Both the position numbers and the translations under genes were made by a program. A stretch of 64,000 bases of DNA from Centroberyx gerrardi (taxonomy: Eukaryota; Chordata; Actinopteri; Beryciformes; Berycidae), in the NCBI RefSeq assembly GCF_048128805.1, contig NC_136016.1, positions 6,584,501 through 6,648,500 of the forward strand, given 5' to 3'. Below, piece by piece: positions 1 through 13,000 of this stretch. Each line of letters opens with the position of its first letter. The first letter of the stretch is position 1. The notes beneath the pieces are model-generated. The model ran no database searches and was not told the origin of the DNA. It worked only from the letters and a program-made list of their open reading frames with translations.

Positions 1-125
1 CGTTTTTTTTGTGAAATATAACATTTCTAGCCTAGAATAGAACTTTTGAACACTAGAACACTATGGCAAACTTTGTCTCCTGTATCCTCATATGAGCTGT
101 GTGTTGTGATTGTGTGTCTGTGCAG

Positions 126-1115
126 GAGTTGATCCTCCCTCTGCTTCTGCTGGGCCTCCTGATCCTCATCAGCACCCTGAACCCTCACGTTTATTACGGA
201 GGCATCAGCACCATGGAGCTGGATCGCGACTACTACCACTTCCTCAAGGGCCTGGGCTACACACCCATCACCAACATCACCAACCACATTATGGAGGAGG
301 TGGCCCAGGAGATGCGTGAGTACCCATGTCCAGAACCCACCAACGATTATCACTCTTAAGACACCCCTCTGTCATCCTTGACTAGCGTTGATCTGCAGCA
401 GTTAGACTGGTGTTAAAGAGACGTAGCTGTCACTGCTCACTGTCTGACTCATGCCTATCAAATATAATCTGTACATACGTGTCAAAGGACAGAAAACCAT
501 TTGTTATTTACCTGCTTGCACAAAGGTTGGACTTTGTTGATGCTGCCGGAGGTGGAAATCAGAAGGTCAAGTGGCTGGTTTTTGCAGCTTTTATCCTCCT
601 CCTTGTGTTTTCAGACATGCAGGATCGTCTGGAGATGTTTTCCAGCGAGGAGGACCTGGAGAACGCCAGTCTGTATGAGCCCTCAGGCTATGTTGGTGTG
701 GTGTTCATGGACAGCTCTGCCACTTCCTACAGACTACGCTTCCCATACAACCAACTGCCCCTACCTAGCGATTACACAGAATCTATTGGTAAAAAGTGCC
801 CCTTTATGTATTTATTTTATACTGTATATTTGTGGCTGATTCATGAATACTTATGAGATTAAATTGATACATTTTAGATGTCATGCACAGAGATTTACAC
901 AAATGTCAGCAAGATTATCACTTGAGTAATGAAGTTTAAAGTGTTTGTTATTTGTATCAGGCAGTGGGAAGTTGAACAGACTATATGGTTGTTGTCATTG
1001 TGGTTGTCCTCCCCCAGCCAACTGCTTTGCCAGCTCAGTGAACTGCAGAGCAGCCAATTACTGGTTTTCTGGCTTCATCCGCCTCCAGTCTCTTATCGAT
1101 GCGGCCATCATCCAG
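126..1115 (+). CDS. abca5: abca5 exons 126-315, 615-788, 1018-1115: TM1 and luminal domain 1
   Basis: First three exons in the window. Exon 126-315 starts in phase 0 after a CAG acceptor and opens with a hydrophobic helix ([15 protein letters not shown]) that is TM1. The luminal segment then carries an N-I-T sequon within TPITNITNH. Exon 615-788 joins through a split His codon and encodes the conserved GYVGVVF...YRLRFPYN region. Exon 1018-1115 joins through a split Ala codon and carries [20 protein letters not shown], the motif just before the second luminal half. Donors are GTGAGT, GTAAAA and GTGAGA. Introns 316-614, 789-1017 and 1116-1518 show no further coding signal. Confidence 0.93.
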
Positions 1116-3389
1116 GTGAGACGGGCCAAAGATCAGCAAAAGGCTCTCCAGGGGGAACCCACTCCATCCTACAGAGGGGTTGATGCACTAGGTCTATTGT
1201 CTATTGTTCAGGATCAGTTAGTTACACAAGAAGGAAAATGTGTATGATGTTGATTTAAATATAAACATTTTTCTACCAACAAAAGTATGGGAAATGAATT
1301 GGATAATTTCCAGGTCTTGAAAAGGTTGAGGAATTGCATGAAAGTATTGACCCAATATGCAGTGTTTTGAGATGTTATGGTCAGGGTGAAGTATGGAATT
1401 TTAAATGTGTATGAACTTTTTGAATTATCAAGGGCAAATTAAAGGAAGGACATAATTTGTTTAGCTTTGAGTAGGGTGTGATACCCGCAGCTTCAGCATA
1501 TCCATCTCCTGTGCGCAGATGCAGACTAAGCGTTCGGTGTGGAGCGAGATGGACCCGAAGGTGGTGATGATGGGCCAGCCGGGCTCTGTGGAGGTGCAGA
1601 AGTTCCCTCACGCCCTCATTTCCATCTACCTGGTTCTCGCCTTCACGCCCTTCGTCACCTTCCTCATTGTCAACGTGGCGGCCGAGAAGGAGCACCGCCT
1701 CAAAGACACCATGAGCATGATGGGGCTGTACGACACCGCCTTCTGGTGAGGAAGAGAGATTCAGTCGCTGTAGTTTCAGACACTTGCTTGTGTTTTGTTT
1801 AAATGAAAAGAATATGTAAGAACCTGCTGTGTGTGTTTGTTTGTGTACACGCCTACATTGGTGTGTTCCACAACAGGTTGTCGTGGGGCCTCCTCTACGC
1901 TGCTCTGGTGACCACCATGTCCATCCTGATGTCCATCATTGCCACGTACACTGCCCTCTTCCCCAACAGTGACTTTTTTGTCGTCTTCTTCCTCATCTTC
2001 CTCTATGGAATCTCCTCTGTGAGTAGATCCATGATGGATTGAAAGTAATCCTCTATTGACATTTTTCATTTTCACAATTTTCATTCTAAGAGAAGGCATA
2101 GCCAGCGAGCAGGGTTCAGATTCATTTTGCACAGAAATTAAGAATTTTAAGATCCAGGTGACTTGGGAATGCATGAGTTTTCTGGTAATCACCATGCAAA
2201 CAACAGCAAATATTAGCCGTCACAAACATTAAATGACTAGTCATAGGACAACATGGGAATTCGGTCATCATGGAAGACGATTTTTCCGAACATCCGTACA
2301 ATATATTAATATGACTTTCTCCTTGCTTTTACCCTAGCCTCAGGCTATAGGGTCAAATGAAAAAAAAATGCAATATATCCTTTAATAACGTCCCCAAGCC
2401 AGTAAGCCTTAAACCTAGTAGAGGGCATGGTGCAACTTTCTCACCAAGAGGCTCTAACTGCAGCATTATCCACAGTTTGACATGTCATAGTTCTTGTAAT
2501 CCAACAGCATGCATGGCAGGGATTAGACCTCAGATTGGCTTCCTAATTTCAGTTCCCCCCGGGAGGTTAATCTCTAAGCCTCTCTGTGCCGCAGGCCGCT
2601 CGGGGCTGACTGTCACTTACTGACAGGTCATAGGAAACCTGACTCTTTCCCGTCCTCCTTTCACCTCTCTTCCCCTTCCATCTCTCCTTCCACAGATCTT
2701 CTTCTCCTTCATGCTGACTCCGTTGTTCAAGAAGCCTAAGTTTGCCAGCACGGTGGGCTCCATGCTGACGGTGGTGTTTGGCTGCCTGTCGCTGTTCACT
2801 GTGCTGATGAAGGACTTCCCACAGCCGCTGGTCTGGCTGCTCTGCCTGCTCTCCCCCAGCGCCTTCTCCATCGGCATCGCACAGGTAACACACGTGCAAT
2901 GAAATACCTAATAGGTAATACTAAAGTTATTACTGTTGTTCCACTACACTGGCTACACAGTGGTCCGTATCACACCCCCACCCTGCTCACGATTGTATTT
3001 TTTTTCGCTTTCGTAACCTTTGTTTTGTCTATTGTTTTGATTGAGAAGCACTTTGTAAAGTTTGTGCTACACAAATAAACTTATTAAAGTATTAAATACT
3101 AGACTATGTAACAAAATATATTGATAAGATTTGGTTATGTTGTTCATGTTGCTTCTATTTGTTGTTAAAAATATTCTCACCCACTGATTATACACTTTTC
3201 AGTACTTGACCCATCATATTTGATATGATAAATGGCTTTGAGGCAACAACTTACTGACTTTGACCCTCACTGCTTGTGACTGTGTTATAGTCCTATTCCT
3301 ATTTATTTCTCCATGAATAAATATTAGCTTATAAGTGACTTAGTTTACCTTATGCATGTGCCTTCAGCTCTCCGGCTGTGGTCTTTCTG

Positions 3390-3452
<63 letters not shown>

Positions 3453-6400
3453 TATTAGGTGGTTTACCTTGAGGCCCAGGGAGACGGCGCTGTGTTTTCC
3501 ACCCTGGCCAATGGCCCTCATCCTCTCTATGTCCCTCTGCTCATGCTGGTTTTGGACTGTATCCTTTACTTGCTGCTGGCCGTCTACCTGGACCAGGTCC
3601 TGCCAGGTAAGTGCAAACACACACACACACACACACACTCATGAAATAAATAAATAGGTCACTGTCTCGATTAAAAATAAGCAATGTGCTGATTGGTCAA
3701 GTGATGTTTGTCTTTGCAACGAGATCCATGTTGCTCACTGTGCTACATTACAATGATAATGTAGGACCAAAGGAAAATGGCATCGCTAAACTCGATCATC
3801 GTAAAATCAACATATTTATGGACGCACTCGCACACCTTGCAGTATTATATAGTATAAAATAATAGGAAATAAACAGTACGGTTGGGATTTGCTTAATGTG
3901 AAGTATGTATACATATATAATGAGCTCAATCCATTTAATCCTTGTTAGAAAGCTATATGCACGCGCTCGTCTCTCTCCTCTGCTCTCCTCTCCTCTTACT
4001 TCCCGGCTTGATTTCTCTGAAGTGCTTGGCATGGTTTGTCTGAAAAAAGGCTGTTCAAACTTTAATGACCAGTAGCTGTCGATATCCATGTTTTTACCGC
4101 ATATATTGCACGGAAATACAGATACATCGCACTGAATGAGTGAATCGCATTGTTCTGAAGTGGGCGACAGGATATAAATGTTGGCCAATTTGCAAACATA
4201 TTTGCTTTTTTTTTTTTTTTTTAAGTTAATATGGAAGAGGTAAAACAACAAAACAGTGATCATGGTTATACAAAATAATTGTGGTTGCCTCTCATTTTTT
4301 CAATTATCGCAGCAGCACATTTTTTTTCTTCATATTCACATATTTTAGTTAATTATAGTTTACATTTTTCATTCTGCATATTTAATATTTGTTCATATCA
4401 TATTTTTCATTCAGTTTTTTTGTCTCAGTATGTTCTACTACTTTTATTCTGCACATGCTGTAATGTATATATTGTCATACTTTTCATTTGTTTATTTCTA
4501 CTTAATTCATTCTAGTGTTTATAATTGTCAGTTGCATTCCATTTAATTCCACCCTTTGCTCAATTCTTATTTATATTCTTTGCCGCATCGTATTGTTTTC
4601 TGTCGCAAAAACCCAATTTTTCCGCAGGGATCATTAAAGTTTCATCTAATCTTATTTTACTTGAATATATTCTAATACAGTGTTCTTTATCCCTTATTTG
4701 TTTTGTCCCATATTCAGGTGAGTTTGGTATGAGGCGCTCCCTGTTGTACTTCCTGAAGCCATCTTACTGGTCCAAACGCAGGAAGCGCTACGTGGAGGTG
4801 AGCTCGGTGTACGAGACAGAGGTGAAGGGCACTCCTGGAGGGGACGAGTCTGTCGAGCCCGTCTCGCCCGAGTTCAGAGGGAAAGAGGCCATCCGGTAAA
4901 AGTCCAAACTCGCATACAAATCTATTAGTCTGATTAAAATCTTTATTATGCATTGAGTAATCGTAATCAACGGTATTAAGTGCTTCTTGGAAGTGCAGCT
5001 TGTTGCAGTGCTGGGTAGATTACTGGACAGTTTAACCACACATTTAGAGACTGAACCCTCTGATACTGATGCATGAAGAGAGAAATGCAGGCTTTTAGAG
5101 TTTCCAGAGGAAATCAATGTCTAGCTCATCTAGAAGGGCAGCTTGTTCCTGCTCCTGGTCCAGTGCCAGCGCCCCACCGCTCCATTAGCTCTGGCCCAGG
5201 AAGGCCTGTGGGGCCGGCCTGTAACCAGAGAGCCGCTGTTCACACTGACCCTGCCGGTGTGTTTACACTTCTCTCCTTTCTTTTTTTTTTTCTTTTTTCT
5301 TTTTTTTCTGTTTCTTTGCCCCCTCGCTCCACCTCCGGCAGCATCAATAACATCCGTAAGGTGTACAAAGAGAAGGACAACGTGGTGGAGGCTCTGAGAG
5401 GTGAGGCTGAGCACTTTCACTTGACTGCTTTACTTCAGGTCAAGTGTTTCTCAAATAGCGGATGATGTGATATGACAACAAATCAATGAGTTCTCGCAGT
5501 ATAAATCAATGGGTCTCAAGTTATTCAGTGTTCATTCTGTTTATGTGCAGTTCCTGATTGTTCCCAGTGCTTCCCATTCTTTATGACGCCATCCCTCTGC
5601 TTCTCCTTTACCTCCCGCTCCCCCAGGCTTGACCTTTGACATCTATGAGGGCCAGATCACAGCTCTGCTGGGCCACAGCGGGGCCGGCAAGTCCACCCTC
5701 ATGAACATCCTGTGTGGCATCTGCCCGCCCACCGACGGCTCAGCCACCATCTACGGATCCCCCGTGGCAGAGATCGCCGATGGGGCGGAGATGAAGCAGC
5801 TGGTGGGCATTTGCCCCCAGTTCAACATCATCTTTGATGTGCTCACCGTGGAGGAGCACCTGAGGATATTTGCCGCCATCAAAGGGATACTGCCGGCGGA
5901 CATCGATGCCGAGGCAAGTATTAGTAAATGAGAGCGCTCGTCTAATCACTGATTGAACAGTCTGTATGCTATTAGTAAATGCTGTGATCTCTGTTTGAAG
6001 TCCACTTGGTAAGATTAGTCAGGGAGTTTTGGGCTAATGTGTCTTGTGTGATAAATTGAGTATTGCTGCCTTCAACTGATGTTAGAAATATGGTAATTAC
6101 AAGTTGATTGCACATGAACATCCCAACAAAGCGCTAAATACACCTGGGAAAGTGGGGATTTTCTATAATACCCAAGTTGCCAGGATGTGACAGGGAAAAT
6201 GTTAGAGATCATGGAAGCTTGATCAGCAATTGATGGTAAAAGTGATGTGTATATAACAACATTTGGGTAATAAATAACAAATACATGCCTGATGCACATT
6301 TTCTCCTCTTCATTCTGCCGCTACAGCACAACCCAGCTCTGTGCTGCTTGATTTCTAAAATACAATGGACACCAAATGTTTCAGGGCCCATTTTGTTATT

Positions 6401-7030
6401 ATTTCTGACCAAAAATGTTTGAAATTCTTAAACTATTTGTTGTGCTTTCAATCTCTTAAGTAGGAGTGTCTGAGAAGCACTTCAAGGCAGCTTCTCAGAC
6501 CTCAGTGGACTCATAAGCATAACTCCTCCTGAATCACCAATCTGGCTTTTTCTTATCTTAGATGGCTACCCAGAAAAGCAGTGTGAGATGGGCTAGAAGG
6601 ACTGTGTGACAAATGTTATGCCGATGGTCCATGGTGTGTTTTTTCTGCCTGATAGGTTTCCAAAGTGCTGAAGGATCTGGACTTAGAGAAGATCATGACC
6701 GCTCAGGCCAAGAATTTGAGTGGAGGCCAGAAGAGGAAGCTTTCTGTGGGCATCGCCATTTTAGGAGATCCCAAGGTATCTGGAGCTTCCCTTGAGACAG
6801 CTGTGCTAACAGTACTACCAGGCTAACTATTGATCGATGCCTCGCTGACCAGTTTGTGTTGTGTGTTTGTGTCAGATCCTCCTCCTGGACGAGCCCACAG
6901 CAGGGATGGACCCTTGCTCCAGACACCAGGTCTGGTCGCTGCTGAAGAACCGCAGAGCCGGCAGAGTCACCGTCCTCAGCACGCACTACATGGATGAAGC
7001 TGACATACTGGCCGGTATGCACTTTTCTTG

Positions 7031-7065
<35 letters not shown>

Positions 7066-10000
7066 TGGCATTCATTTTTGTCCTGGGGCGATGGCTGTGG
7101 ACATCAAGAGATAAATACTGTTGCAGTAATTGTAGGTTGCTCTGGATAAGAGAGTCTGCTAAATGGCTAAATTGTGATTGTTACATTTTTGTCTCCAGAT
7201 CGCAAAGCTGTGATCTCTCAAGGCCAGCTGAAGTGTGTCGGCTCTTCCCTGTATCTCAAGATCAAGTGTGGTGTGGGATATCATCTCAGGCAAGTAGCCG
7301 ATACCTCAGAACACATCTGGAAATCAAATGTGTTGCAATACCTATATAATGAGTACAAAAAAAAAACACGTAGTTTGTTATTACAAATTTCAAGAATGGA
7401 AGATTGCTAAATGGTTATAAGTTTCAGTGCCCCGACCAGTCTTTGGATATTTTAAACTTAATTAACTTGTTGCTGAACCTTTTTACAGATACAGATCTAT
7501 TCTGTGTTTTCTCATGTCGTTATGTCAATTGCGATCTATTGTGGATGCATGATTTTTTGTAATGCCGTGAAGTTGTACCCCAACCGCATCAATATACCTT
7601 TTTAGATAACTTATTTTACATCAATGTATTATTTCTCCCTCACAGAATGTCTGTTGGTGAGGGATGCGAAGCAGAAAAGATCACAACATTGGTCAAGCAG
7701 CATGTTCCCAAGGCAAAGTTGTCAAGGCAACAAGAGGCGGAGCTGACATTCACTCTGCCTTTTGAAAGCATGGACACCTTTCCAGGTCAGATCACACTAT
7801 CTAGATCAGCAATATAAATAATAGTTCCCTGTCTTTATTAGCTATATTGATATACACTGAAACCAGACCTGGGCCAAATGCTTTATTTAGTTGGTTTTAG
7901 CCTAGTTGGGTGCCAGTTGGTGAGATTCCCCATACAGGACAATACATTGAATGACAGCTAGTTTAGAGAAAGTCCATTTTGCATACTTTTCTCTTACTGA
8001 CACCCTTCTTGACATTATTTGAATTGTCCTGATGCGGCTAACCCAACCCCTCTGGTACTCATAGCAGGTTAAGACATGCTAACAAATATTTGCAACAACT
8101 TTTTGACCTTTGAGCTCTGACTGTAACTCCAGTGGACCAGCACCACCTCAGGCATGTAGTTGATATTTTGTCTTTTGCAGGGTTGTTCTCGGAGCTCGAC
8201 TGTCGACCCGATCTGGGAATTGTCAACTACGGGGTCTCCATGACAACGTTGGAGGATGTTTTCCTCCGTTTGGAGGCGGAGGCTGAAGTGGACCAAGCTG
8301 GTGAGTATGCAGGGATCTGGCGAGAATTGCCACAGACGCAGATTTTATTCTCCAAAACGATCCATTTGAGTAAAAGGGCTACCTATGTGCACATCAGTAT
8401 CTCTCTATGATGGTTTGTTTGTCTGTGTGTGTCCCCAGACTATAGTGTGTTTAGCCAGGAGCAGGCGGAGGATGAATGTGACAACTCCTCTCTGGATGAT
8501 ACAGACCAGCGGCTGCTGACTTTCTCGGACAGCAAGCCGGACGCCGTGACGGGCCACGCTCTGTGGAGGCAGCAGTTCAGCACCGTGGCCTGGCTCCACA
8601 TGCTCAACATGCGCAGAGAGAGGAAGGCCTTTGTCTACACGTGAGAACACTGGAAAACTTCAATTAATTGATTTGAATAACGTTGTAAAAGTTGTATTAC
8701 TGTGAAATTCACTTCAACGCAAATACACTTTGATGACATCACATGACGGGAAAACACACTTCTGGGTTCGTCTCTCTTCTCTCCCAGTCTGGCCTTGTTC
8801 CTGGTGTTTGTGGCTGCTGTGCTGGTCCTGTCCCTGGCTACAGGAAACATCCAGATCCACTCTCCAGACAGACAGTTCCTGCCCATCTACCTCCTGGGAA
8901 AGAACCAGACACCCAGGAAGTACGCCACCAGCCTCCTGGTTCAGAACTCCTCGGGTCAGTCCAGTAGAGGTTTTCTAAATGAAAAGAATTTGTTTTGTGA
9001 ATGGATCTGTCTTTTTTTATTGGATAATAAGACACTGCCATGGGGCAAACTCTGATAGCTGATACTTTGCGTCCGGATAATAGCTGCACATAAAATCCCT
9101 CAGACTGAAAATATGAAACCTAGACCTTGTATTAAATGATAGGTTCATAGCAAGTCCACATTTTGTACTTCTGTTTGAAGGTTCTGTTATAATACACCCT
9201 CTTGATGAGACTTCAGATCTCTGTTGGGTCAGCACTAAATTAGCATCATTTATGAACTACTAATAAAAGCACGCATACACACAGGCACACACACTACGGC
9301 TGCTCTTATCTTGATTGCCTTGATTTTTTTATAAAGTTTGTTTTTAGAAAAGTGCTACACACATGTTGATGATTATTGTGACAATTGTCCTATGGGTGCA
9401 ATTCCTACTGACCTCCTCGATTGTGGTCCTCTTTGAATATTCAATCATCTCTACCCAAACTCCAGTCTTAAGTTTGAATTCATTACAGTTTATCAGTCTG
9501 TTTTTCCTTTTCTCAACAGGCTCTGACATCTCTGACTTTATTCACAACCTGGAGTCTCAGGACATCAAAGTGGAGATGATGAAGCAGACCGACTACATGG
9601 CGGCAGCGCCCCACAGTGCCGCCATCAACGTAACAGGATCCAGCAAGGTCACTTTCCCATTGCACAGATTGAATTCATTTGGTCATACCAGATATTTGAT
9701 GAGACCGGACACAAAGCGTCAGTCGTGGGCTCACATTCCCTCCACCGCCTCCAGCCTATGATTAACACTGTGGTAATGTTCCAGATGGAGGGCTCTTGCT
9801 GTGAGGGCCGCTCTGCTGCTAAGTGCTCTAATGGAGAGCTTTCTGTTAAAGTGGAGTGGCACTTGCCGCGGGGGTCGTTCACCTGCCAACATGTAGAACA
9901 GGCACCGACTCCGCTCTCAATGCTTTCTCTGCTGTCTGTTTACAGGGTTTCAGGTATAGCGTCGCGTTCAACAGCACCACAGTCCACTCCTTACCCATGG

Positions 10001-13000
10001 CCATCAACATACTTAGCAACGCTCTTCTAAGAGGCCTGAACGGCACCGGACACATCAGAACCTGGACCAAACCTTTTGACTATGTGAGCATGCAAGAACA
10101 AAGTTATAAGCCAGATGTAATTCATGTGTTATTAAAGGAACTTGTTGTTTTCCAGTATTTTTTAAATATATTGATCTAATGCTTCTATTGTGACGATCCC
10201 TCAGCAAATCCCAGACGCTACGTCCTATGCCCTGGTCTACATAGAGGCCATTATACTTGGCATGCTGGCAGCTGGAATGCCTGCCTACTTTGCAATGGAC
10301 CACACCCGAGATAGAGAGGTAACCACTCATTCCCAGTGATTATGATTTTGATGATCATTTTATTTGTCCAGCTAAGAATATGTAGCACTTCGCAGTACCT
10401 ACACATGTTAGATGTTTAGGCGCCATACAGGATTTTTTACCTAGACTTATCCTCTCCAAGTGTGTTTTATATTGACAGGGACAATGAGGATGGTAATGAA
10501 TAGGAGAATGATTCACATTCAGTTATTAAAATTCACACGTTTTCTTCATATTCTCATATTTTTCTCATTTGTTATATTGCATGTATCATGTGTTTGTATC
10601 ATTTAATTTATTTTCATAGTACATGTATTTATATTTTCGTATCAGAAATTTGTCATTTATGTATTCGGTCTAGATATGCTCTGCTGTTATTTTGCACCCC
10701 CTCATACATGCTGTAATTGCCTCCACCAAGAAAGTTATGTTTTCACCCCTATTGGTTAGTTTATTTGTCTGTAAGCTGGATATCTCCAAATGTGGTGGAC
10801 AGATAGGCCTTGGGCCAAGGAACAATTGATTTTGGTGGTGTTCCGGATCTGGGATTTCTGCCATTAGACAATTATCGTTTTTTAGCCATAACTAGAAACA
10901 GAGTGACTTGATTCAAAATCCTGAGGGGATGTTTGCAGAGTCAAGAAATCAATCGAATTTAAAGTGTATGTGTTAGGAATGATTTTGGTGTAACAGCAAG
11001 TTGGAGAATTTTGGCAGAGGTTTGCAGTCTCTGAGTGCCTTCATATATTTTCAAAGTTTTGATCCATATTTGTATTTAATACATTCTAGAGTTTAATTAT
11101 CAACTGTGTTATATTTAAATACCCCCATCTGCTCTTAGATGCTTGATAAGTCAGGATAGTTTCACTCACTCCAGTCATGCGTACTGCTAGCACACTAGCC
11201 TATTACTATTTGCTGCTACAATGACCTAGTTTCCCCATGGGGATCATCTTATCAAAGATTCATCTTATCTATCAGGTCTCAGATTTATTAGCCTGTTAAA
11301 TATGTTGGTCTGCGATGACTCATGTATTTGCCTGTGTTCTCCCCTGCAGATCAAGTGTCGCTCTACACTACGTATCTCAGGCATGGTACCATCGGCCTAC
11401 TGGTGCGGCCAGGCGGCGGTGGACATCCCCTTCTACTACCTCATCCTCTCCTGCATGACCACCATCCTCTTCTCCTTCCACACCGGCAACCTGCTCACCT
11501 CCAGCAACCTCACCGCTGTGGTCCGTACTGCTGTATTTTATCCAGTGCTTTGACACACACGCAACACAAACACAGACTCACTCTTAAAGCTATATAAAGA
11601 CTGTGAGGCAGTAGAGATGGGACAAAATCCTTAACTGTGCTCTAAGGAACATCATAAAAAGAATCAAAATATAATGCATAAAATAATGAAAAATCTTGCT
11701 TAACCGTCACCATTGGCTCACATTTCATGACTTTTACATTGACACTCCTCCATCTCCCTCCATCTGCCCTCTCCTAGGTCCTGTGTACCGTTGGCTTCGG
11801 CCCCGCCATGATCCTCTTCACCTATGTAGTCTCCTTTGGCTTTGCCCGCGTCCAGAGCAACAGGGATTTCTTCTCTGTCGTCTCCATGATGGTGAGATAG
11901 GATGTCTTGTGTATAGCAAAAGTGGTAATTAGTATAATATAATAGTTTCTCTGTGTTCCTCTACTTTTAGATTTCAGTCATTATTTGAGCTTAATACCAG
12001 CTTCACATGACAGTGTTTTACTCCATGCATGTGTGCCTTGTGCATCAGGTGTGTGTGGTGTCAGCCTCCCTGGTTCAGCTGTCATTTGTGAATGACAACC
12101 CTGGCCTGACCAGAAACCTGCACAATGCCTTGTGTTTCTTCAACCCACTCTACCCTCTCATGGGCTGCCTCAACTGCATCACTAAGGTACAAAAAGGGGC
12201 AAGCAAGCAATATATCAGTCCCTTACTTATTTATTGCAAACTAAAATGCTTGATCTTCTGTGTTGTTTTTTTTTTTATTTAAAAATTAAAGGAAAAGAAA
12301 TCATGGAAAATCATGGAAACTCGCCAGTTGCTTTGCTACATTTTCCCTTAATTTATGGTAGAAGTACAAATTATATTGTAAATAGAATGAATTATTTTAT
12401 ATCTGCTGGTTAAGGAGTGCTTTAATTGGTCTCATGAGGATATGTGGAAATTTCAGTCCTTGTCATTTTTTTAGACCAGTGCTGCAGTTAAGAGAAGGAG
12501 ATGGAAATGGAGATTCAGACCAGCGTTAACTCACTGATGCTTTTTTCCATCTGCAGGCTACCTTCCTCCCTTCCCTCTATGAGGAGAACTTCTTGTGGAA
12601 GAACCTGCTCATTGCTGTCGTAGCTGTATGTATTTCATTTCAAATAAGTTTGCCAAAAACAGACACAGTCTAAAGACACAGAAAATGGTGATTGTACAAG
12701 GATATGTTCAGCCATAACGTGCATCTGTTGTTGTGCTCAGCCATATCTCCAGTGCATCCTGCTGCTTTTCCTGCTTCGCTGGCTAGAGATCCGCTACGGA
12801 GGGAGGACCATGAAGAACGACCAGTTCTGCAGGTGAAGACTCAGATTACAGGGCGAAACCTCAGTGCATTTATTTCTTTATCTTTGAGGTGTGGCCTATT
12901 GCCTACATTCCACATAAACACACAAATTGCAAATGTTTCAAAATGTAAATTTAGTTTATGTGAATTTTAAACTAAACAGAGGATTCCATCCGATTCCCAG

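Noticed and set aside
3345..3657. Cys/Val and Thr/His repeat frames on both strands
   Set aside because: Translations of the TG and CA runs around a real abca5 exon.
4610..4665. GGGATCATTAAAGTTTCATC, possibly a LINE 3' tail (similar words near 11235-11275)
   Set aside because: Short, AT-rich, and no upstream reverse-transcriptase remnant; left unannotated.
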